DNA of 64,000 nt. Source: Klebsiella sp. BIGb0138. GTDB taxonomy: Bacteria > Pseudomonadota > Gammaproteobacteria > Enterobacterales > Enterobacteriaceae. The stretch covers positions 21,150 to 85,149 of the forward strand of contig NZ_SMCV01000016.1 of the NCBI RefSeq assembly GCF_004342285.1, read 5' to 3'. Shown here piece after piece: positions 51,090-61,027 of the stretch. The notes under the pieces were generated by a model, which did no database searches, was not told the DNA's origin, and was given only the letters and a program-made list of their open reading frames with translations. The position numbers and the translations under genes are program-made. How positions within the stretch are numbered: position 1 is the stretch's first letter; each line of letters starts with the position of its first letter.

Positions 51090-52307
51090 TTAGATTTGCT
51101 GAATACGCTGGTGTTTCATCCGATACATGTTTTGATCGGCGAACTCTTGCAGATTTTCCGCTGAAGCGTGCTCCCAGGCCAACGCATAGCCAATGCTGAG
51201 GGACAGGGTCGCGGTATGGCCGTTATGCAGGTTAAACGGCTGGAGAAACTGGCTCGATAACAAAGCGCAGAGCGCCTGAACTTCCGCCTCCGAGTGGACA
51301 TCGCGCAGCAGGATAGCAAATTCATCGCCGCCTAAGCGCCATGCCTGATGGCGCTTGCCGGCAAAGGTCATCAGCCGTCTGGCCACTTCGATTAACACCT
51401 TATCGCCGGTGGCATGACCCCAGTTATCATTGATCAGCTTAAAATTATCGCCGTCCAGGAAGAGTAATGCCGAGCTGCCGTGGGCGGCGTCATCTTTCAT
51501 TAATTCATTGATGACGCTGCGAAACGCGGCGCGATTGGCCAGCCCGGTTAGCGGGTCGTGCAAAGACGAGCGTAAGAGCTGGGCGTTTTTGGCCTGCAGC
51601 TGCCGCTGCCAGTCTTCCATCTCACCCAGCAGGCTATTAAAGTCCTGGGCGAAAAGGTGAAACTCCTCGATACGCTCATCGGGTACCCGTCGGGAAAAGT
51701 GGCGATTCTCCCGGATATCATGCACCACCTCGGTGATGCTCTGTAAGGCAGCAACGATGCCGCGGTGCAGAGAATGGGTCAGCAACAGGGAGATAAAAGA
51801 GGCCAGCAGAATACTGCCGGTCAGGACAATAAGCGAAATCCCGAGGAAGTGGCTTATCAGACTGTCTAACGCTGTCAGGCGGAGTTCGCCGATCGTTTTC
51901 CCCTGATGCCAGATTGGCTGGGTTGTCGGTTCAGGAAACAGCCATTTGCTGATGATGCCGCTCAGCTTTTCCTGCTGAACCAGGTCGGTATTGCGCCAGA
52001 CCGCAAAGGGCTTTTGCTGGCTGTCCAGTACCAGGGCTTCAGAAAACTGTCCCTGCTTTCCGAGGGTCGCCAGCGTATCTGCCGCGGCGGCACTGTCGTC
52101 AAAAACCAGCGCGGCTTCCAGGCTGCGGCTCATGGTGGCGGCGGTGAGCGCCAGGTTCTTCTGCGCATATTGTTTCAGCGTGAAGACGGAGGCGGTGCTC
52201 AGCAGCAGCCAGACGAGGGTCATGGAGATCACTACGCTTATCACGCTGATACGGCGGAGCGCTCTTTTGAAGGTGGGGCGCGGGGCCTGAGAGAAATCCT
52301 TATTCAT
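51090..52307 (-). CDS. dgcN: Diguanylate cyclase YfiN/DgcN
   Basis: This 405-residue membrane enzyme makes c-di-GMP. TM1 ([22 protein letters not shown]) and TM2 ([23 protein letters not shown]) flank a periplasmic CHASE8/PAS-like sensor, then a HAMP and a GGDEF domain ([13 protein letters not shown]). YfiR inhibits it in the periplasm. The ATG at 52307 ([11 protein letters not shown]) overlaps the yfiR stop (ATGAATAA). Confidence 0.96.
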   Translation of the reverse strand: MNKDFSQAPRPTFKRALRRISVISVVISMTLVWLLLSTASVFTLKQYAQKNLALTAATMSRSLEAALVFDDSAAAADTLATLGKQGQFSEALVLDSQQKPFAVWRNTDLVQQEKLSGIISKWLFPEPTTQPIWHQGKTIGELRLTALDSLISHFLGISLIVLTGSILLASFISLLLTHSLHRGIVAALQSITEVVHDIRENRHFSRRVPDERIEEFHLFAQDFNSLLGEMEDWQRQLQAKNAQLLRSSLHDPLTGLANRAAFRSVINELMKDDAAHGSSALLFLDGDNFKLINDNWGHATGDKVLIEVARRLMTFAGKRHQAWRLGGDEFAILLRDVHSEAEVQALCALLSSQFLQPFNLHNGHTATLSLSIGYALAWEHASAENLQEFADQNMYRMKHQRIQQI

Positions 52308-52809
52308 GGGCGTCTTTCCGGGCAAGCATCAGTACGTCTGGATTCACCCGCACACCGCTGTGCGTCAGAACATCCAGATTAACGGAGAATCTCACCCTGT
52401 CGTCATTTATGATCAGGCAAAAAGCGCTGCCGATAGCACACTCCCTGTTTTGTTCGGCAATCAGTAATAGCGGGCGAGATGGATATTTTGACGTGAGTTC
52501 TGACTGCTGAGAGGGCGACTCGCTACCAAAATAAAAACCATCACAGACCGTATTCAATGCTTCCTCTGTATTACGAACAATAACCGGTTGGTATGGCAAA
52601 ACCTCAGGTTTTTCCTGAGCCAGGCTGTGTGTGTAACGTGAGGTAGAAAAAATGCACAACCTGGGCGGGCCGGATAATGCTGGCCAGCGGGTATACGTGA
52701 CGATACCCGAGACAATAGCCCGAACATTTTTAGGCGGCTCAGAGGCAACAGCGGGGTAGCCCACGATAAATAACAAAAAGATCAAAAAAAGACGGTAAAA
52801 CTCTTTCAT
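52300..52809 (-). CDS. yfiR: Periplasmic regulator YfiR
   Basis: This 169-residue protein has a signal peptide ([18 protein letters not shown]) and a DUF4154 domain ([36 protein letters not shown]). It represses YfiN and senses redox changes through two disulfides. I chose the ATG at 52809 (MKEFYR); longer frames add residues before the signal peptide. It heads the operon. Confidence 0.94.
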   Translation of the reverse strand: MKEFYRLFLIFLLFIVGYPAVASEPPKNVRAIVSGIVTYTRWPALSGPPRLCIFSTSRYTHSLAQEKPEVLPYQPVIVRNTEEALNTVCDGFYFGSESPSQQSELTSKYPSRPLLLIAEQNRECAIGSAFCLIINDDRVRFSVNLDVLTHSGVRVNPDVLMLARKDAHE

Positions 52810-52991
52810 TAACGGATCCGTCAGGTTCGTCATGGTGCATGAATGGCAGATCGCTGATGCCCGGCCGCAGGATACCATTGTTGGGGAAAACCGTCATCAG
52901 CCGACGGCTTTGCTTTAGGCTAATTCTGGCCAGGATTTTTCGTAAAGGAAAGGCGAGGAAAAGGATAAATTTATTGTTGATTATATTGAAG

Positions 52992-53009
52992 TGTACAAAA
53001 ATATTTACG
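52992..53009 (+). promoter_or_regulatory. TyrR box (distal)
   Basis: TGTACAAAAATATTTACG fits TGTAAA-N6-TTTACA with two mismatches. It lies 53 bp upstream of the better box, allowing cooperative TyrR binding with tyrosine. Confidence 0.7.
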
Positions 53010-53044
53010 ATATGGGTGAAATAAAACGCCATTTAATTTGCTGG

Positions 53045-53062
53045 TGTAAATTATAATTTACG
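53045..53062 (+). promoter_or_regulatory. TyrR box (proximal, strong)
   Basis: TGTAAATTATAATTTACG matches the TyrR consensus TGTAAA-N6-TTTACA at 11 of 12 bases and lies 96 bases before the aroF ATG. TyrR with tyrosine should repress aroF-tyrA here. Confidence 0.88.
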
Positions 53063-53157
53063 GATTATGGATTGAAATCTTTACTTCTTGTGGTATCGTT
53101 ATGTGACTCCTCGCTGAGGAACCCATTATCGCAAACGAGCTACCCAGGATCGCCATC

Positions 53158-54228
53158 ATGCAAAAAGACGCGCTGAATAACGTACACATTACCGACGAAC
53201 AGATTTTGATCACGCCGGATCAGCTGAAGGCGGAATTCCCGCTGAGCCTCGAACAAGAAGCGCAAATCGCGCAGTCCCGTCAGACGATCTCTGACATTAT
53301 TGCCGGCCGCGATCCGCGCCTGCTGGTGGTGTGTGGACCTTGCTCGATTCACGATCCGCAAGCGGCAATTGAATACGCTCATCGTTTTAAAGCCCTTGCC
53401 GCAGAGGTCAGCGATAGCCTCTACCTGGTCATGCGCGTCTATTTTGAAAAACCCCGTACCACCGTTGGTTGGAAAGGGCTGATTAACGATCCGCACATGG
53501 ATGGTTCGTTTGATGTTGAAGGCGGTCTGAAGATTGCGCGTCGTCTGCTGGTTGAGCTGGTCAATATGGGGCTGCCGCTGGCGACGGAAGCGCTGGATCC
53601 GAACAGCCCGCAGTACCTCGGCGACCTGTTCAGCTGGTCTGCTATCGGCGCGCGTACCACTGAATCCCAGACGCACCGTGAAATGGCTTCTGGCTTGTCG
53701 ATGCCGGTAGGTTTTAAAAACGGTACTGACGGAAGCCTGGCTACGGCGATTAACGCGATGCGCGCCGCCGCCATGCCGCACCGTTTTGTCGGTATTAACC
53801 AGGCCGGCCAGGTCTGCCTGCTGCAAACTCAGGGCAACCCGGATGGTCACGTTATTCTGCGCGGCGGTAAAGCGCCAAACTACGGCCCGGAAGATGTTGA
53901 GCAATGCGAAAAAGAGATGATTCAGGCGGGACTGAAACCGTCGCTGATGGTAGATTGCAGTCATGGGAATTCTAATAAAGACTACCGCCGCCAGCCTGCG
54001 GTCGCGGAATCCGTCGTCGCGCAGATCAAAGATGGGAATCGTTCCATTATTGGCCTGATGATCGAGAGTAATATCCACGAGGGTAACCAGTCTTCTGAGC
54101 AGCCGCGTTGCGATATGAAATACGGCGTGTCCGTCACCGATGCCTGCATCAGCTGGGAAACCACCGATGCGCTACTGCGCGAGCTTGATAAAGATCTGCG
54201 CGGCCATCTGGCGGCTCGTTTGGGGTAA
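53158..54228 (+). CDS. aroF: Tyrosine-sensitive DAHP synthase
   Basis: This 356-residue enzyme joins phosphoenolpyruvate and erythrose 4-phosphate, the first step of the aromatic pathway. RLLVVCGPCSIHDPQAAIEYA (metal-binding Cys), MRVYFEKPRTTVGWKGLINDP and DCSHGNSNKDY are the type I alpha DAHP signature; the protein is near the AroF group by its N-terminus (MQKDALNNVHITDEQILITPDQL). Two TyrR boxes upstream. Length equals E. coli (356). Confidence 0.98.
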   Translation: MQKDALNNVHITDEQILITPDQLKAEFPLSLEQEAQIAQSRQTISDIIAGRDPRLLVVCGPCSIHDPQAAIEYAHRFKALAAEVSDSLYLVMRVYFEKPRTTVGWKGLINDPHMDGSFDVEGGLKIARRLLVELVNMGLPLATEALDPNSPQYLGDLFSWSAIGARTTESQTHREMASGLSMPVGFKNGTDGSLATAINAMRAAAMPHRFVGINQAGQVCLLQTQGNPDGHVILRGGKAPNYGPEDVEQCEKEMIQAGLKPSLMVDCSHGNSNKDYRRQPAVAESVVAQIKDGNRSIIGLMIESNIHEGNQSSEQPRCDMKYGVSVTDACISWETTDALLRELDKDLRGHLAARLG

Positions 54229-54237
54229 GAGGATAGT

Positions 54238-55359
54238 ATGGTTGCTGAACTGACCGCGTTACGCGATCAAATTGATGAAGTCGATAAGGCACTGCTGGGG
54301 CTGCTGGCTAAGCGCCTGGAACTGGTTGCGGAAGTGGGGGAGGTCAAAAGTCAGTATGGCCTGCCGATTTACGTCCCGGAACGGGAAGCGGCGATGCTGG
54401 CATCCCGGCGAGAAGAGGCGGCGGCGCTTGGCGTCCCGCCGGATCTTATCGAAGATGTGCTGCGTCGCGTGATGCGCGAGTCATACTCCAGCGAGAACGA
54501 CAAAGGCTTCAAAACGCTGTGCCCGAATCTGCGTCCGGTCGTGATTGTCGGCGGCGGCGGGCAAATGGGGCGCCTGTTTGAGAAAATGCTGGTGCTTTCT
54601 GGCTACCAGGTTCGCATCCTGGAAAAAGCAGACTGGCCGCGTGCCGCGGAGATGGTGGCCGATGCCGGGATGGTTATTGTCAGCGTGCCTATTCATGCGA
54701 CGGTTGACGCTATCGCTCAGCTGCCGCCGCTGCCGGCGGACTGTATTCTGGTTGACCTGGCATCGGTTAAAGCCGAGCCTTTACAGGCGATGCTGGCGGC
54801 ACACCATGGTCCGGTGCTGGGGTTACACCCGATGTTTGGCCCGGACAGCGGCAGTCTGGCCAAACAGGTGGTAGTGTACTGTGACGGCCGTCAGCCGGAA
54901 GCGTACCAGTGGTTCCTCGAGCAAATTCAGGTCTGGGGCGCGCGTCTGCATCGTATCAGCGCCGTCGAGCACGACCAGAATATGGCCTTTATTCAGGCGC
55001 TGCGCCACTTTGCGACCTTTGCCTACGGTCTGCATCTGGCGGAAGAAAACGTCCGCCTGGAACAACTACTGGCCTTGTCATCGCCGATCTACCGCCTTGA
55101 ACTGGCGATGGTGGGCCGTTTGTTTGCCCAGGATCCGCAGCTGTATGCCGACATTATTATGTCCTCGCAGAATAATCTGGCGCTGATTAAACGCTACTAT
55201 CAGCGTTTTGGCGAAGCGATTGGCCTGCTCGAGCAGGGGGATAAACAGGCGTTTATCGACAGCTTCCGCAAAGTGGAGCACTGGTTTGGTGATTACGCCC
55301 AGCGCTTCCAGAGCGAAAGCCGAACGCTGCTGCGTCAGGCGAATGATAATCGGCAGTAA
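54238..55359 (+). CDS. tyrA: Chorismate mutase / prephenate dehydrogenase
   Basis: This 373-residue bifunctional enzyme makes 4-hydroxyphenylpyruvate. The N-terminal chorismate mutase ([46 protein letters not shown]) precedes an NAD-binding dehydrogenase ([18 protein letters not shown]). [14 protein letters not shown] is the prephenate pocket. It follows aroF by 9 bases in the TyrR-controlled operon. Confidence 0.98.
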   Translation: MVAELTALRDQIDEVDKALLGLLAKRLELVAEVGEVKSQYGLPIYVPEREAAMLASRREEAAALGVPPDLIEDVLRRVMRESYSSENDKGFKTLCPNLRPVVIVGGGGQMGRLFEKMLVLSGYQVRILEKADWPRAAEMVADAGMVIVSVPIHATVDAIAQLPPLPADCILVDLASVKAEPLQAMLAAHHGPVLGLHPMFGPDSGSLAKQVVVYCDGRQPEAYQWFLEQIQVWGARLHRISAVEHDQNMAFIQALRHFATFAYGLHLAEENVRLEQLLALSSPIYRLELAMVGRLFAQDPQLYADIIMSSQNNLALIKRYYQRFGEAIGLLEQGDKQAFIDSFRKVEHWFGDYAQRFQSESRTLLRQANDNRQ

Positions 55360-55380
55360 CGGAAAACCGTATATAATCAG

Positions 55381-55410
55381 AGCCAGAGGGGTAACCCGCT
55401 GGCTTTTTTT
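55381..55410 (+). terminator. Terminator of aroF-tyrA
   Basis: AGCCAG-AGGGGTAACCCG-CTGGCT plus seven T bases is an intrinsic terminator. It lies just ahead of the lactonase ATG, so that gene would need some read-through or its own promoter. Confidence 0.85.
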
Positions 55411-55416
55411 ATAGGG

Positions 55417-56298
55417 ATGAACATGATGGCTGAACCACAACCGCTGTTTGATTACGCAGGATATCTGCCGGAATGCCCGACCTGGAGTGAAGCCGAGCAG
55501 GCGCTCTACTGGGCCGACATTATGGCGTGCGAAATTCACCGCTACGACGTGAGCAGCGGCGAGCACCAGGTTCTGCAATTTCCCGAAGAGGTGGGCTGCT
55601 TTTCTCTACGCGAGAAAGGGGGATTCATTGTGGCGTTGCGCAGCGCTATCTGGTTAACCGACGCCCACGGTCTGCTACGACGTAAAATCTGTGATAACCC
55701 GAGTAACCCGCAGCTGGCCCGCTTTAACGATGGCGGTACCGATCGCGAAGGACGTTTTTACGCCGGGACATTCTGGGGGCCGGGAGATTATAACGGCGCG
55801 CTGCTGATGCGTATCGACAACGATCTGACGCCTAAAGTGATCCAATGTGATATCCACGGCGCCAACGGTCTGGCGTTTAGTGCAGACAAACGCTGGATGT
55901 ATACCTCGGATACGCCAAATGCCGTTATCTATCGCACTCCGCTGGATGAGCATGGCGAGCCCGGCAAGCGGGAAGTCTTCCGTCGCTTTCAGCCGGGAGA
56001 AGGCATCCCCGACGGTGCGGCCATGGACGAGGAAGGATGCTACTGGAGCGCGATGTTCGACGGCTGGCGCATTGCGCGTTTCTCTCCGGGCGGGGAGCAG
56101 CTGGAAGAGTATCGACTGCCGGTACGTTGCCCGACGATGGTCTGCTTTGGCGGCGCGGATATGCGCACGCTGTTCATTACCACAACGCGGGAAAATATGG
56201 CGGCCGATGAAATCCGGCAATACCCGCTCTCCGGCGCTATCTTCACCCTGCCGGTGGCGGTGGCAGGGATGAAGAAACCGGCATTTATCGAGCGTTAA
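55417..56298 (+). CDS. SMP-30/gluconolactonase-family protein
   Basis: This 293-residue six-bladed beta-propeller resembles regucalcin/gluconolactonases, which hydrolyse sugar lactones with a bound divalent metal. Metal ligands appear in [19 protein letters not shown] (Glu), [17 protein letters not shown] (Asn) and [20 protein letters not shown] (Asn/Asp). The substrate is not known. It lies between tyrA and pheA, overlapping the pheA stop by 4 bases, an insertion relative to E. coli. A start at 55420 or 55423 is also possible. Confidence 0.85.
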   Translation: MNMMAEPQPLFDYAGYLPECPTWSEAEQALYWADIMACEIHRYDVSSGEHQVLQFPEEVGCFSLREKGGFIVALRSAIWLTDAHGLLRRKICDNPSNPQLARFNDGGTDREGRFYAGTFWGPGDYNGALLMRIDNDLTPKVIQCDIHGANGLAFSADKRWMYTSDTPNAVIYRTPLDEHGEPGKREVFRRFQPGEGIPDGAAMDEEGCYWSAMFDGWRIARFSPGGEQLEEYRLPVRCPTMVCFGGADMRTLFITTTRENMAADEIRQYPLSGAIFTLPVAVAGMKKPAFIER

Positions 56299-57455
56299 AT
56301 GGGATCGACCGGCACCACGTTTTCGCCTGGGTAGCAGCCCAGCACCTTCATGGAACGGGTAATCTCGGCCAGCTCTTTCAGTGCCTTACGCATGGGGAGT
56401 GATTCGAGGTTGGCCTGGATATCCAGATAAAACATCTCTTCCCATGGGTTGCCGTGAATCGGGCGTGATTCCAGTTTGGTCATGATCAGGTTGTGATTAC
56501 GCAATACCAGCAGCGCTTCAACCAGCGCACCTGCCTGTTGGCCGGTAGCCATGAGCAGCGTCGTTTTTGCCGGAACCTGCTCGGAAACATTCACCGCTTT
56601 ACGCGCCAGTACCAGGAAGCGGGTGATGTTTTGTGTTTGATTCGCCTGGCAGTGTTCAAGAACCTGCAGGCCATACAGCGCGCCACCGGCTTCGCTGCCC
56701 AGCGCGGCAACGGCCGGAGAGTTGGCCTGAGCCACCTTTTCCATTGCCGCCGACGTGCTTTCGGTATATTCGATTTTCCAGTGCGGATAGCGGCTCAGAT
56801 ACTGGCTGCACTGCTGGAACGGCTGCGGATGGCTGTATACGGTTTGAATTTGCTGCGGATCGGTCGAAGCAGAAACCAGGACACAGTGATCGATAGGGAT
56901 CGTCAGTTCGCCGACGATCGACAGACTGGTGTGCTGCAGCAGATCGTAGACATCATTGATCCCGCCGGAGCTGGTGTTTTCAATAGGCACGACCGCGTAG
57001 TCAGCCTGGCCGGTCTCCACCTGGTTGAAGATGTCGGCAAATTTTGCACAACCGCTTTCGATGAACTGTTCGAAGTGGCGAGCGGCATACTGGCGTGCGG
57101 CAAGATGGGAGTACGACCCTTTTGGCCCGAGGAAAGCCACTCGTGCTGAATGCGGATTGATTTTATTCAGGTGTTGCTGCAACAGGGTTTGCTGGGTGAG
57201 TACGGAGTCCTCAATAATGAGCTGGAACAGCCGGGTGATGTAGTGCGCATCCAGATGGTGGCTTTTGCCTAGCGTCATCAGGCGTTCCAGCAGATCGCGT
57301 TCACGGTCGATATCGCGTACCGGACGGTGCGATGCCAGCTTGGCTTTACCGACCTCGACAGCCAGCCCACGGCGCTCTGCCAGCAGGGCGAGCAGTTTTT
57401 CATCCAGGGCGCTAATCTTATCGCGCAGGGCCAGTAACGGGTTTTCCTCGGTCAT
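56295..57455 (-). CDS. pheA: Chorismate mutase / prephenate dehydratase
   Basis: This 386-residue bifunctional enzyme makes phenylpyruvate and is feedback-inhibited by phenylalanine. The N-terminal chorismate mutase ([34 protein letters not shown]) is followed by the dehydratase ([38 protein letters not shown]) and an ACT domain ([37 protein letters not shown]). Length equals E. coli (386). Upstream lie the attenuator and pheL. Confidence 0.98.
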   Translation of the reverse strand: MTEENPLLALRDKISALDEKLLALLAERRGLAVEVGKAKLASHRPVRDIDRERDLLERLMTLGKSHHLDAHYITRLFQLIIEDSVLTQQTLLQQHLNKINPHSARVAFLGPKGSYSHLAARQYAARHFEQFIESGCAKFADIFNQVETGQADYAVVPIENTSSGGINDVYDLLQHTSLSIVGELTIPIDHCVLVSASTDPQQIQTVYSHPQPFQQCSQYLSRYPHWKIEYTESTSAAMEKVAQANSPAVAALGSEAGGALYGLQVLEHCQANQTQNITRFLVLARKAVNVSEQVPAKTTLLMATGQQAGALVEALLVLRNHNLIMTKLESRPIHGNPWEEMFYLDIQANLESLPMRKALKELAEITRSMKVLGCYPGENVVPVDPI

Positions 57456-57485
57456 ATGTGTTGCCTTTCTTGTTATTTATTTTTC

Positions 57486-57513
57486 AAAAAAAAAGCCTCC
57501 CGTTTGGGAGGCC
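57486..57513 (-). terminator. pheA attenuator terminator
   Basis: On the minus strand GGCCTCCC-AAAC-GGGAGGC is followed by nine T bases, between pheL and pheA. With adequate phenylalanyl-tRNA the ribosome leaves pheL and this hairpin forms, stopping transcription. Confidence 0.92.
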
Positions 57514-57561
57514 TTGTTGTTCGTCTTCGCATTCTTTATCACACGACGAATCGCCTCCCGT

Positions 57562-57609
57562 TCAGGGGAAGGTAAAAAAGAATGCGAAGAAGAACGGTAG
57601 TCGTTTCAC
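57562..57609 (-). CDS. pheL: pheA leader peptide PheL
   Basis: A GTG (57609) opens a 15-codon leader reading [15 protein letters not shown], seven Phe in 15 residues (E. coli: [15 protein letters not shown]). Ribosome stalling at the Phe codons during starvation prevents the attenuator from forming. A good site (AAAGGAATT) precedes it. Confidence 0.96.
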   Translation of the reverse strand: [15 protein letters not shown]

Positions 57610-57660
57610 GATGAATTCCTTTGCTCAGTTGGGATTACAGTACCCGTACTGTTTTCATTC

Positions 57661-57666
57661 TGTCAA
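57661..57666 (-). promoter_or_regulatory. -35 element of the pheL-pheA promoter
   Basis: TTGACA on the minus strand is followed about 17-18 bases later by TACTGT-like -10, ahead of pheL. It overlaps the end of the raiA terminator. Confidence 0.65.
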
Positions 57667-57691
57667 TAAAAAACGCGCCGAAGGCGCGTGG
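57667..57691 (-). terminator. raiA terminator
   Basis: Minus-strand ACGCGCC-TTC-GGCGCGT with a T-run (TTTTTTATT) follows raiA by about 25 bases. Confidence 0.88.
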
Positions 57692-57715
57692 CATTACACA
57701 ATATTAAGTTAAGGA

Positions 57716-58120
<405 letters not shown>

Positions 58121-58275
58121 TTAGATCACATTTTAATGTCACTTTTTGTCAACGGATTCATTTTGTGAGACAGGGCAGGAACGGGTGAGATTTTTCTTGT
58201 CGGATCGGGGAAAGGGAGTCATATTTGACAGGATGATTCGGCACTAAAACGCTTCAGCTTAAGCGTCTGAGCCAT

Positions 58276-58304
58276 AAAAAACGGCAGCTCAAGGCTGCCG
58301 TTTT
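58276..58304 (-). terminator. bamD terminator
   Basis: AAAAACGGCAGC-TCAAG-GCTGCCGTTTT is a symmetrical hairpin ending leftward transcription from bamD. Confidence 0.88.
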
Positions 58305-58321
58305 GCTTATCTGAAAAACGC

Positions 58322-59059
58322 TCAGCTGTTTTTGCCGTTCGCGGCGATGATTTTCGCCACTTTGTCTGCCTGAGCATTCATTTGCATCTGGCGGTAGGCG
58401 TTTTCCATCTTCGGCAACGCATCGCGGGTAGCCTGAGTATCCGGATAGCTACGCAACATACCATCAACGCGGTTTACCACGGCAACCCACGCGCCGCGGT
58501 CGGTGTAGTAATCCACCACGGACAGCTCGTACTTCGCCAGGCGATCCTTGAGGAACACCATACGTTTGTAGGCGTCGGTCGCATACTGGCTGTTCGGGTA
58601 ACCGCGCACCAGTTTGGAGAAGTCGTTGAAGGCATCGCGAGCGTGCTGCGGGTCGCGGTCGGAGCGATCGACGCCGAAGAAACCTTGCAGCGCACTGTCA
58701 TCCAACGCCATATTTGTCAGACCACGCATATAAATGACGTAATCAATGTTAGGATGCGTAGGGTTCAGACGAACAAAGCGGTCGATTGCGGCTTGAGCCA
58801 GCGGCAGATCGGCATTTTTGTAATACGCATAAATCAGGTCCAGCTGTACCTGTTGGGAATAAGGGCCGAACGGATAGCGGTTATCCAACGCTTCCAGTTG
58901 CGTTATCGCCTGTTTCCAGTTACCGTCCTGCAGCTTTTGCTGGGCGGTCGCGTAGATTTCATTCGGCGGATTATCAGGCACCTCTTCCTTTGAGCCGGAG
59001 CAACCCACCAAAGCCAGGCTCAGTGTGGCTGCTGCCACCAGGTATTTCATGCGCGTCAT
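58322..59059 (-). CDS. bamD: Outer-membrane assembly factor BamD
   Basis: This 245-residue lipoprotein is an essential BAM subunit built of five TPRs. Signal peptide [20 protein letters not shown] with the lipobox LVGC is followed by [52 protein letters not shown]. Length equals E. coli (245). It is divergent from rluD. Confidence 0.98.
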   Translation of the reverse strand: MTRMKYLVAAATLSLALVGCSGSKEEVPDNPPNEIYATAQQKLQDGNWKQAITQLEALDNRYPFGPYSQQVQLDLIYAYYKNADLPLAQAAIDRFVRLNPTHPNIDYVIYMRGLTNMALDDSALQGFFGVDRSDRDPQHARDAFNDFSKLVRGYPNSQYATDAYKRMVFLKDRLAKYELSVVDYYTDRGAWVAVVNRVDGMLRSYPDTQATRDALPKMENAYRQMQMNAQADKVAKIIAANGKNS

Positions 59060-59190
59060 GACGTTTTGACTTCCTCAAAATGTTTATGCGGGAGAATCTC
59101 TGTTCCTGCTCCCGATTAAGACCAGCTACAATAGCACACTATATTAAACGGCAAAGCCGTAAAACCCAACGTTAAACGAAGAAGCTGTAT

Positions 59191-60171
59191 ATGGCACAAC
59201 GAGTACAACTCACCGCAACGGTGTCCGAAAACCAACTCGGTCAACGCTTAGATCAGGCTTTGGCCGAAATGTTCCCGGATTATTCGCGTTCGCGCATAAA
59301 AGAATGGATCCTCGACCAGCGAGTGCTGGTTAACGGCGCTGTCAGCGACAAGCCGAAAGAAAAAGTTTTAGGTGGCGAGAGCGTTTCTATCGATGTTGAA
59401 ATTGAAGAAGATGCACGTTTTGAGCCGCAGGATATTCCGCTCAATATCGTCTATGAGGATGATGACATTCTTGTCATCAATAAACCTCGCGATCTGGTTG
59501 TCCACCCAGGCGCGGGCAACCCCGACGGTACTGTGCTGAATGCGCTGCTGCACTACTACCCGCCGATTGCCGACGTTCCACGTGCGGGTATCGTTCACCG
59601 GCTGGATAAAGATACGACCGGACTGATGGTCGTGGCGAAAACTATCCCGGCGCAAACCCGGCTGGTGGAGTCGCTGCAGCTGCGTGAAATCACCCGTGAG
59701 TATGAGGCGGTGGCAATTGGTCACATGACGTCGGGCGGGACGGTTGAAGAACCGATTAGCCGTCATCCGACGAAACGTACCCATATGTCGGTGCACCCGA
59801 TGGGCAAACCGGCGGTCACCCATTACCGCATTATGGAACATTTCCGCATTCATACTCGTTTGCGTTTACGTCTGGAAACCGGTCGCACTCACCAGATTCG
59901 CGTACACATGGCGCATATCACTCATCCGCTGGTGGGCGATCAGGTCTATGGCGGTCGCCCGCGTCCACCGAAAGGGGCGTCGGAAGCCTTTATTACCGCG
60001 CTGCGCAAGTTTGACCGTCAGGCTCTGCATGCCACCATGCTGCGTTTGTATCATCCGATCAGCGGTATTGAGATGGAGTGGCACGCGCCAATTCCACAGG
60101 ATATGGTTGAGCTGATTGATGCCATGCGCGCAGATTATGAAGATCATAAGGACGATATTGACTGGTTATGA
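59191..60171 (+). CDS. rluD: 23S rRNA pseudouridine synthase RluD
   Basis: This 326-residue enzyme makes pseudouridines 1911, 1915 and 1917 in helix 69 of 23S rRNA. An N-terminal S4 domain (QLGQRLDQALAEMFPDYSRSRIKEWILDQRVLVNG) precedes the synthase with the catalytic Asp in HRLDKDTTGLMVVAK (near 139). Length equals E. coli (326). It overlaps pgeF by 4 bases. Confidence 0.98.
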   Translation: MAQRVQLTATVSENQLGQRLDQALAEMFPDYSRSRIKEWILDQRVLVNGAVSDKPKEKVLGGESVSIDVEIEEDARFEPQDIPLNIVYEDDDILVINKPRDLVVHPGAGNPDGTVLNALLHYYPPIADVPRAGIVHRLDKDTTGLMVVAKTIPAQTRLVESLQLREITREYEAVAIGHMTSGGTVEEPISRHPTKRTHMSVHPMGKPAVTHYRIMEHFRIHTRLRLRLETGRTHQIRVHMAHITHPLVGDQVYGGRPRPPKGASEAFITALRKFDRQALHATMLRLYHPISGIEMEWHAPIPQDMVELIDAMRADYEDHKDDIDWL

Positions 60172-60899
60172 CTAAACTGATTGTACCGCAGTGGCCGGTT
60201 CCGGAAGGGGTGGCCGCCTGTAGCTCCACGCGCGCTGGCGGGGTGAGCTTGCCTCCGTACGATTCGCTCAATCTGGGCGCCCACTGCGGAGACAATCTGC
60301 AGCATGTTGAAGAAAACCGTCGGCGAATGTTCGCCGCAGGCGGGCTACCGACGTATCCGGTCTGGCTTGAGCAGGTTCATGGCACCGCGGTGCTGCAGCT
60401 GAACGGCGGGCCATATGAGTCAAAACGGGCGGATGCATCATACTGTAATACGCCGGGCACCGTGTGTGCCGTGATGACGGCGGATTGCCTGCCGGTTCTT
60501 TTTTGCAACCGGGCGGGAACTGAAGTCGCTGCGGCGCATGCCGGATGGCGCGGATTATGCGATGGCGTGCTGGAAGAAACGGTCACCTGCTTTGCCGATG
60601 AGCCGGAGAACATTCTGGCCTGGCTTGGCCCGGCTATCGGTCCTGACGCTTTTGAAGTCGGCCCGGAAGTGCGCGACGCTTTTGTGATAAAAGACGGGCA
60701 AGCTGAAAGCGCTTTCCGTCCGGTCGGCGAGAAATATTTTGCGGATCTCTATCAGCTGGCCCGCCAGCGCTTAGCCCGCGTCGGCGTAACGCAGATCTTC
60801 GGTGGCGATCGTTGTACGCTAAGCGAAAAGGATGATTTTTTCTCTTATCGTCGCGATAAGACTACGGGTCGTATGGCGAGTTTTATCTGGTTGAGATAA
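60168..60899 (+). CDS. pgeF: Peptidoglycan editing factor PgeF (YfiH)
   Basis: This 243-residue laccase-domain protein removes misincorporated serine/glycine residues from peptidoglycan precursors. WLEQVHGTAVLQL, MTADCLPVLFCNRAG and AAAHAGWRGLCDGVLEETV are the conserved metal/active-site segments, and FGGDRCTLSEKDDFFSYRRD closes the pocket. Length equals E. coli (243). It is co-transcribed with rluD. Confidence 0.97.
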   Translation: MTKLIVPQWPVPEGVAACSSTRAGGVSLPPYDSLNLGAHCGDNLQHVEENRRRMFAAGGLPTYPVWLEQVHGTAVLQLNGGPYESKRADASYCNTPGTVCAVMTADCLPVLFCNRAGTEVAAAHAGWRGLCDGVLEETVTCFADEPENILAWLGPAIGPDAFEVGPEVRDAFVIKDGQAESAFRPVGEKYFADLYQLARQRLARVGVTQIFGGDRCTLSEKDDFFSYRRDKTTGRMASFIWLR

Positions 60900-60960
60900 C
60901 CTGGCGAATCAAGACGGTCCAGAAGGCAAACTTATTTTTCGCATAGTTCAGGTCTTTAAC

Positions 60961-60989
60961 CTTGAATAGTTGAGGGATGACCTCATTTA
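60961..60989 (+). promoter_or_regulatory. Sigma-32 heat-shock promoter of clpB
   Basis: CTTGAA (60961-60966), 14 bases, then CCTCATTTA (60981-60989) fits the sigma-32 consensus. It lies 62 bases before the clpB ATG. Confidence 0.85.
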
Positions 60990-61027
60990 ATCTCCAGTAG
61001 CAATTTTGACCTGTTATGGGAGGAGTT

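Larger units (their letters stand above)
52810..53157. other. Intergenic control region of yfiR and aroF
   Basis: This 348-base divergent gap contains two TyrR boxes near aroF and otherwise AT-rich sequence. No gene is supported in it; ORFs read here are leftward extensions of yfiR frames. Confidence 0.7.

Noticed and set aside
53140..54078. 312-codon leftward ORF over aroF
   Set aside because: Antisense of a strongly conserved enzyme, with typical Arg/His/Gln-rich shadow composition.
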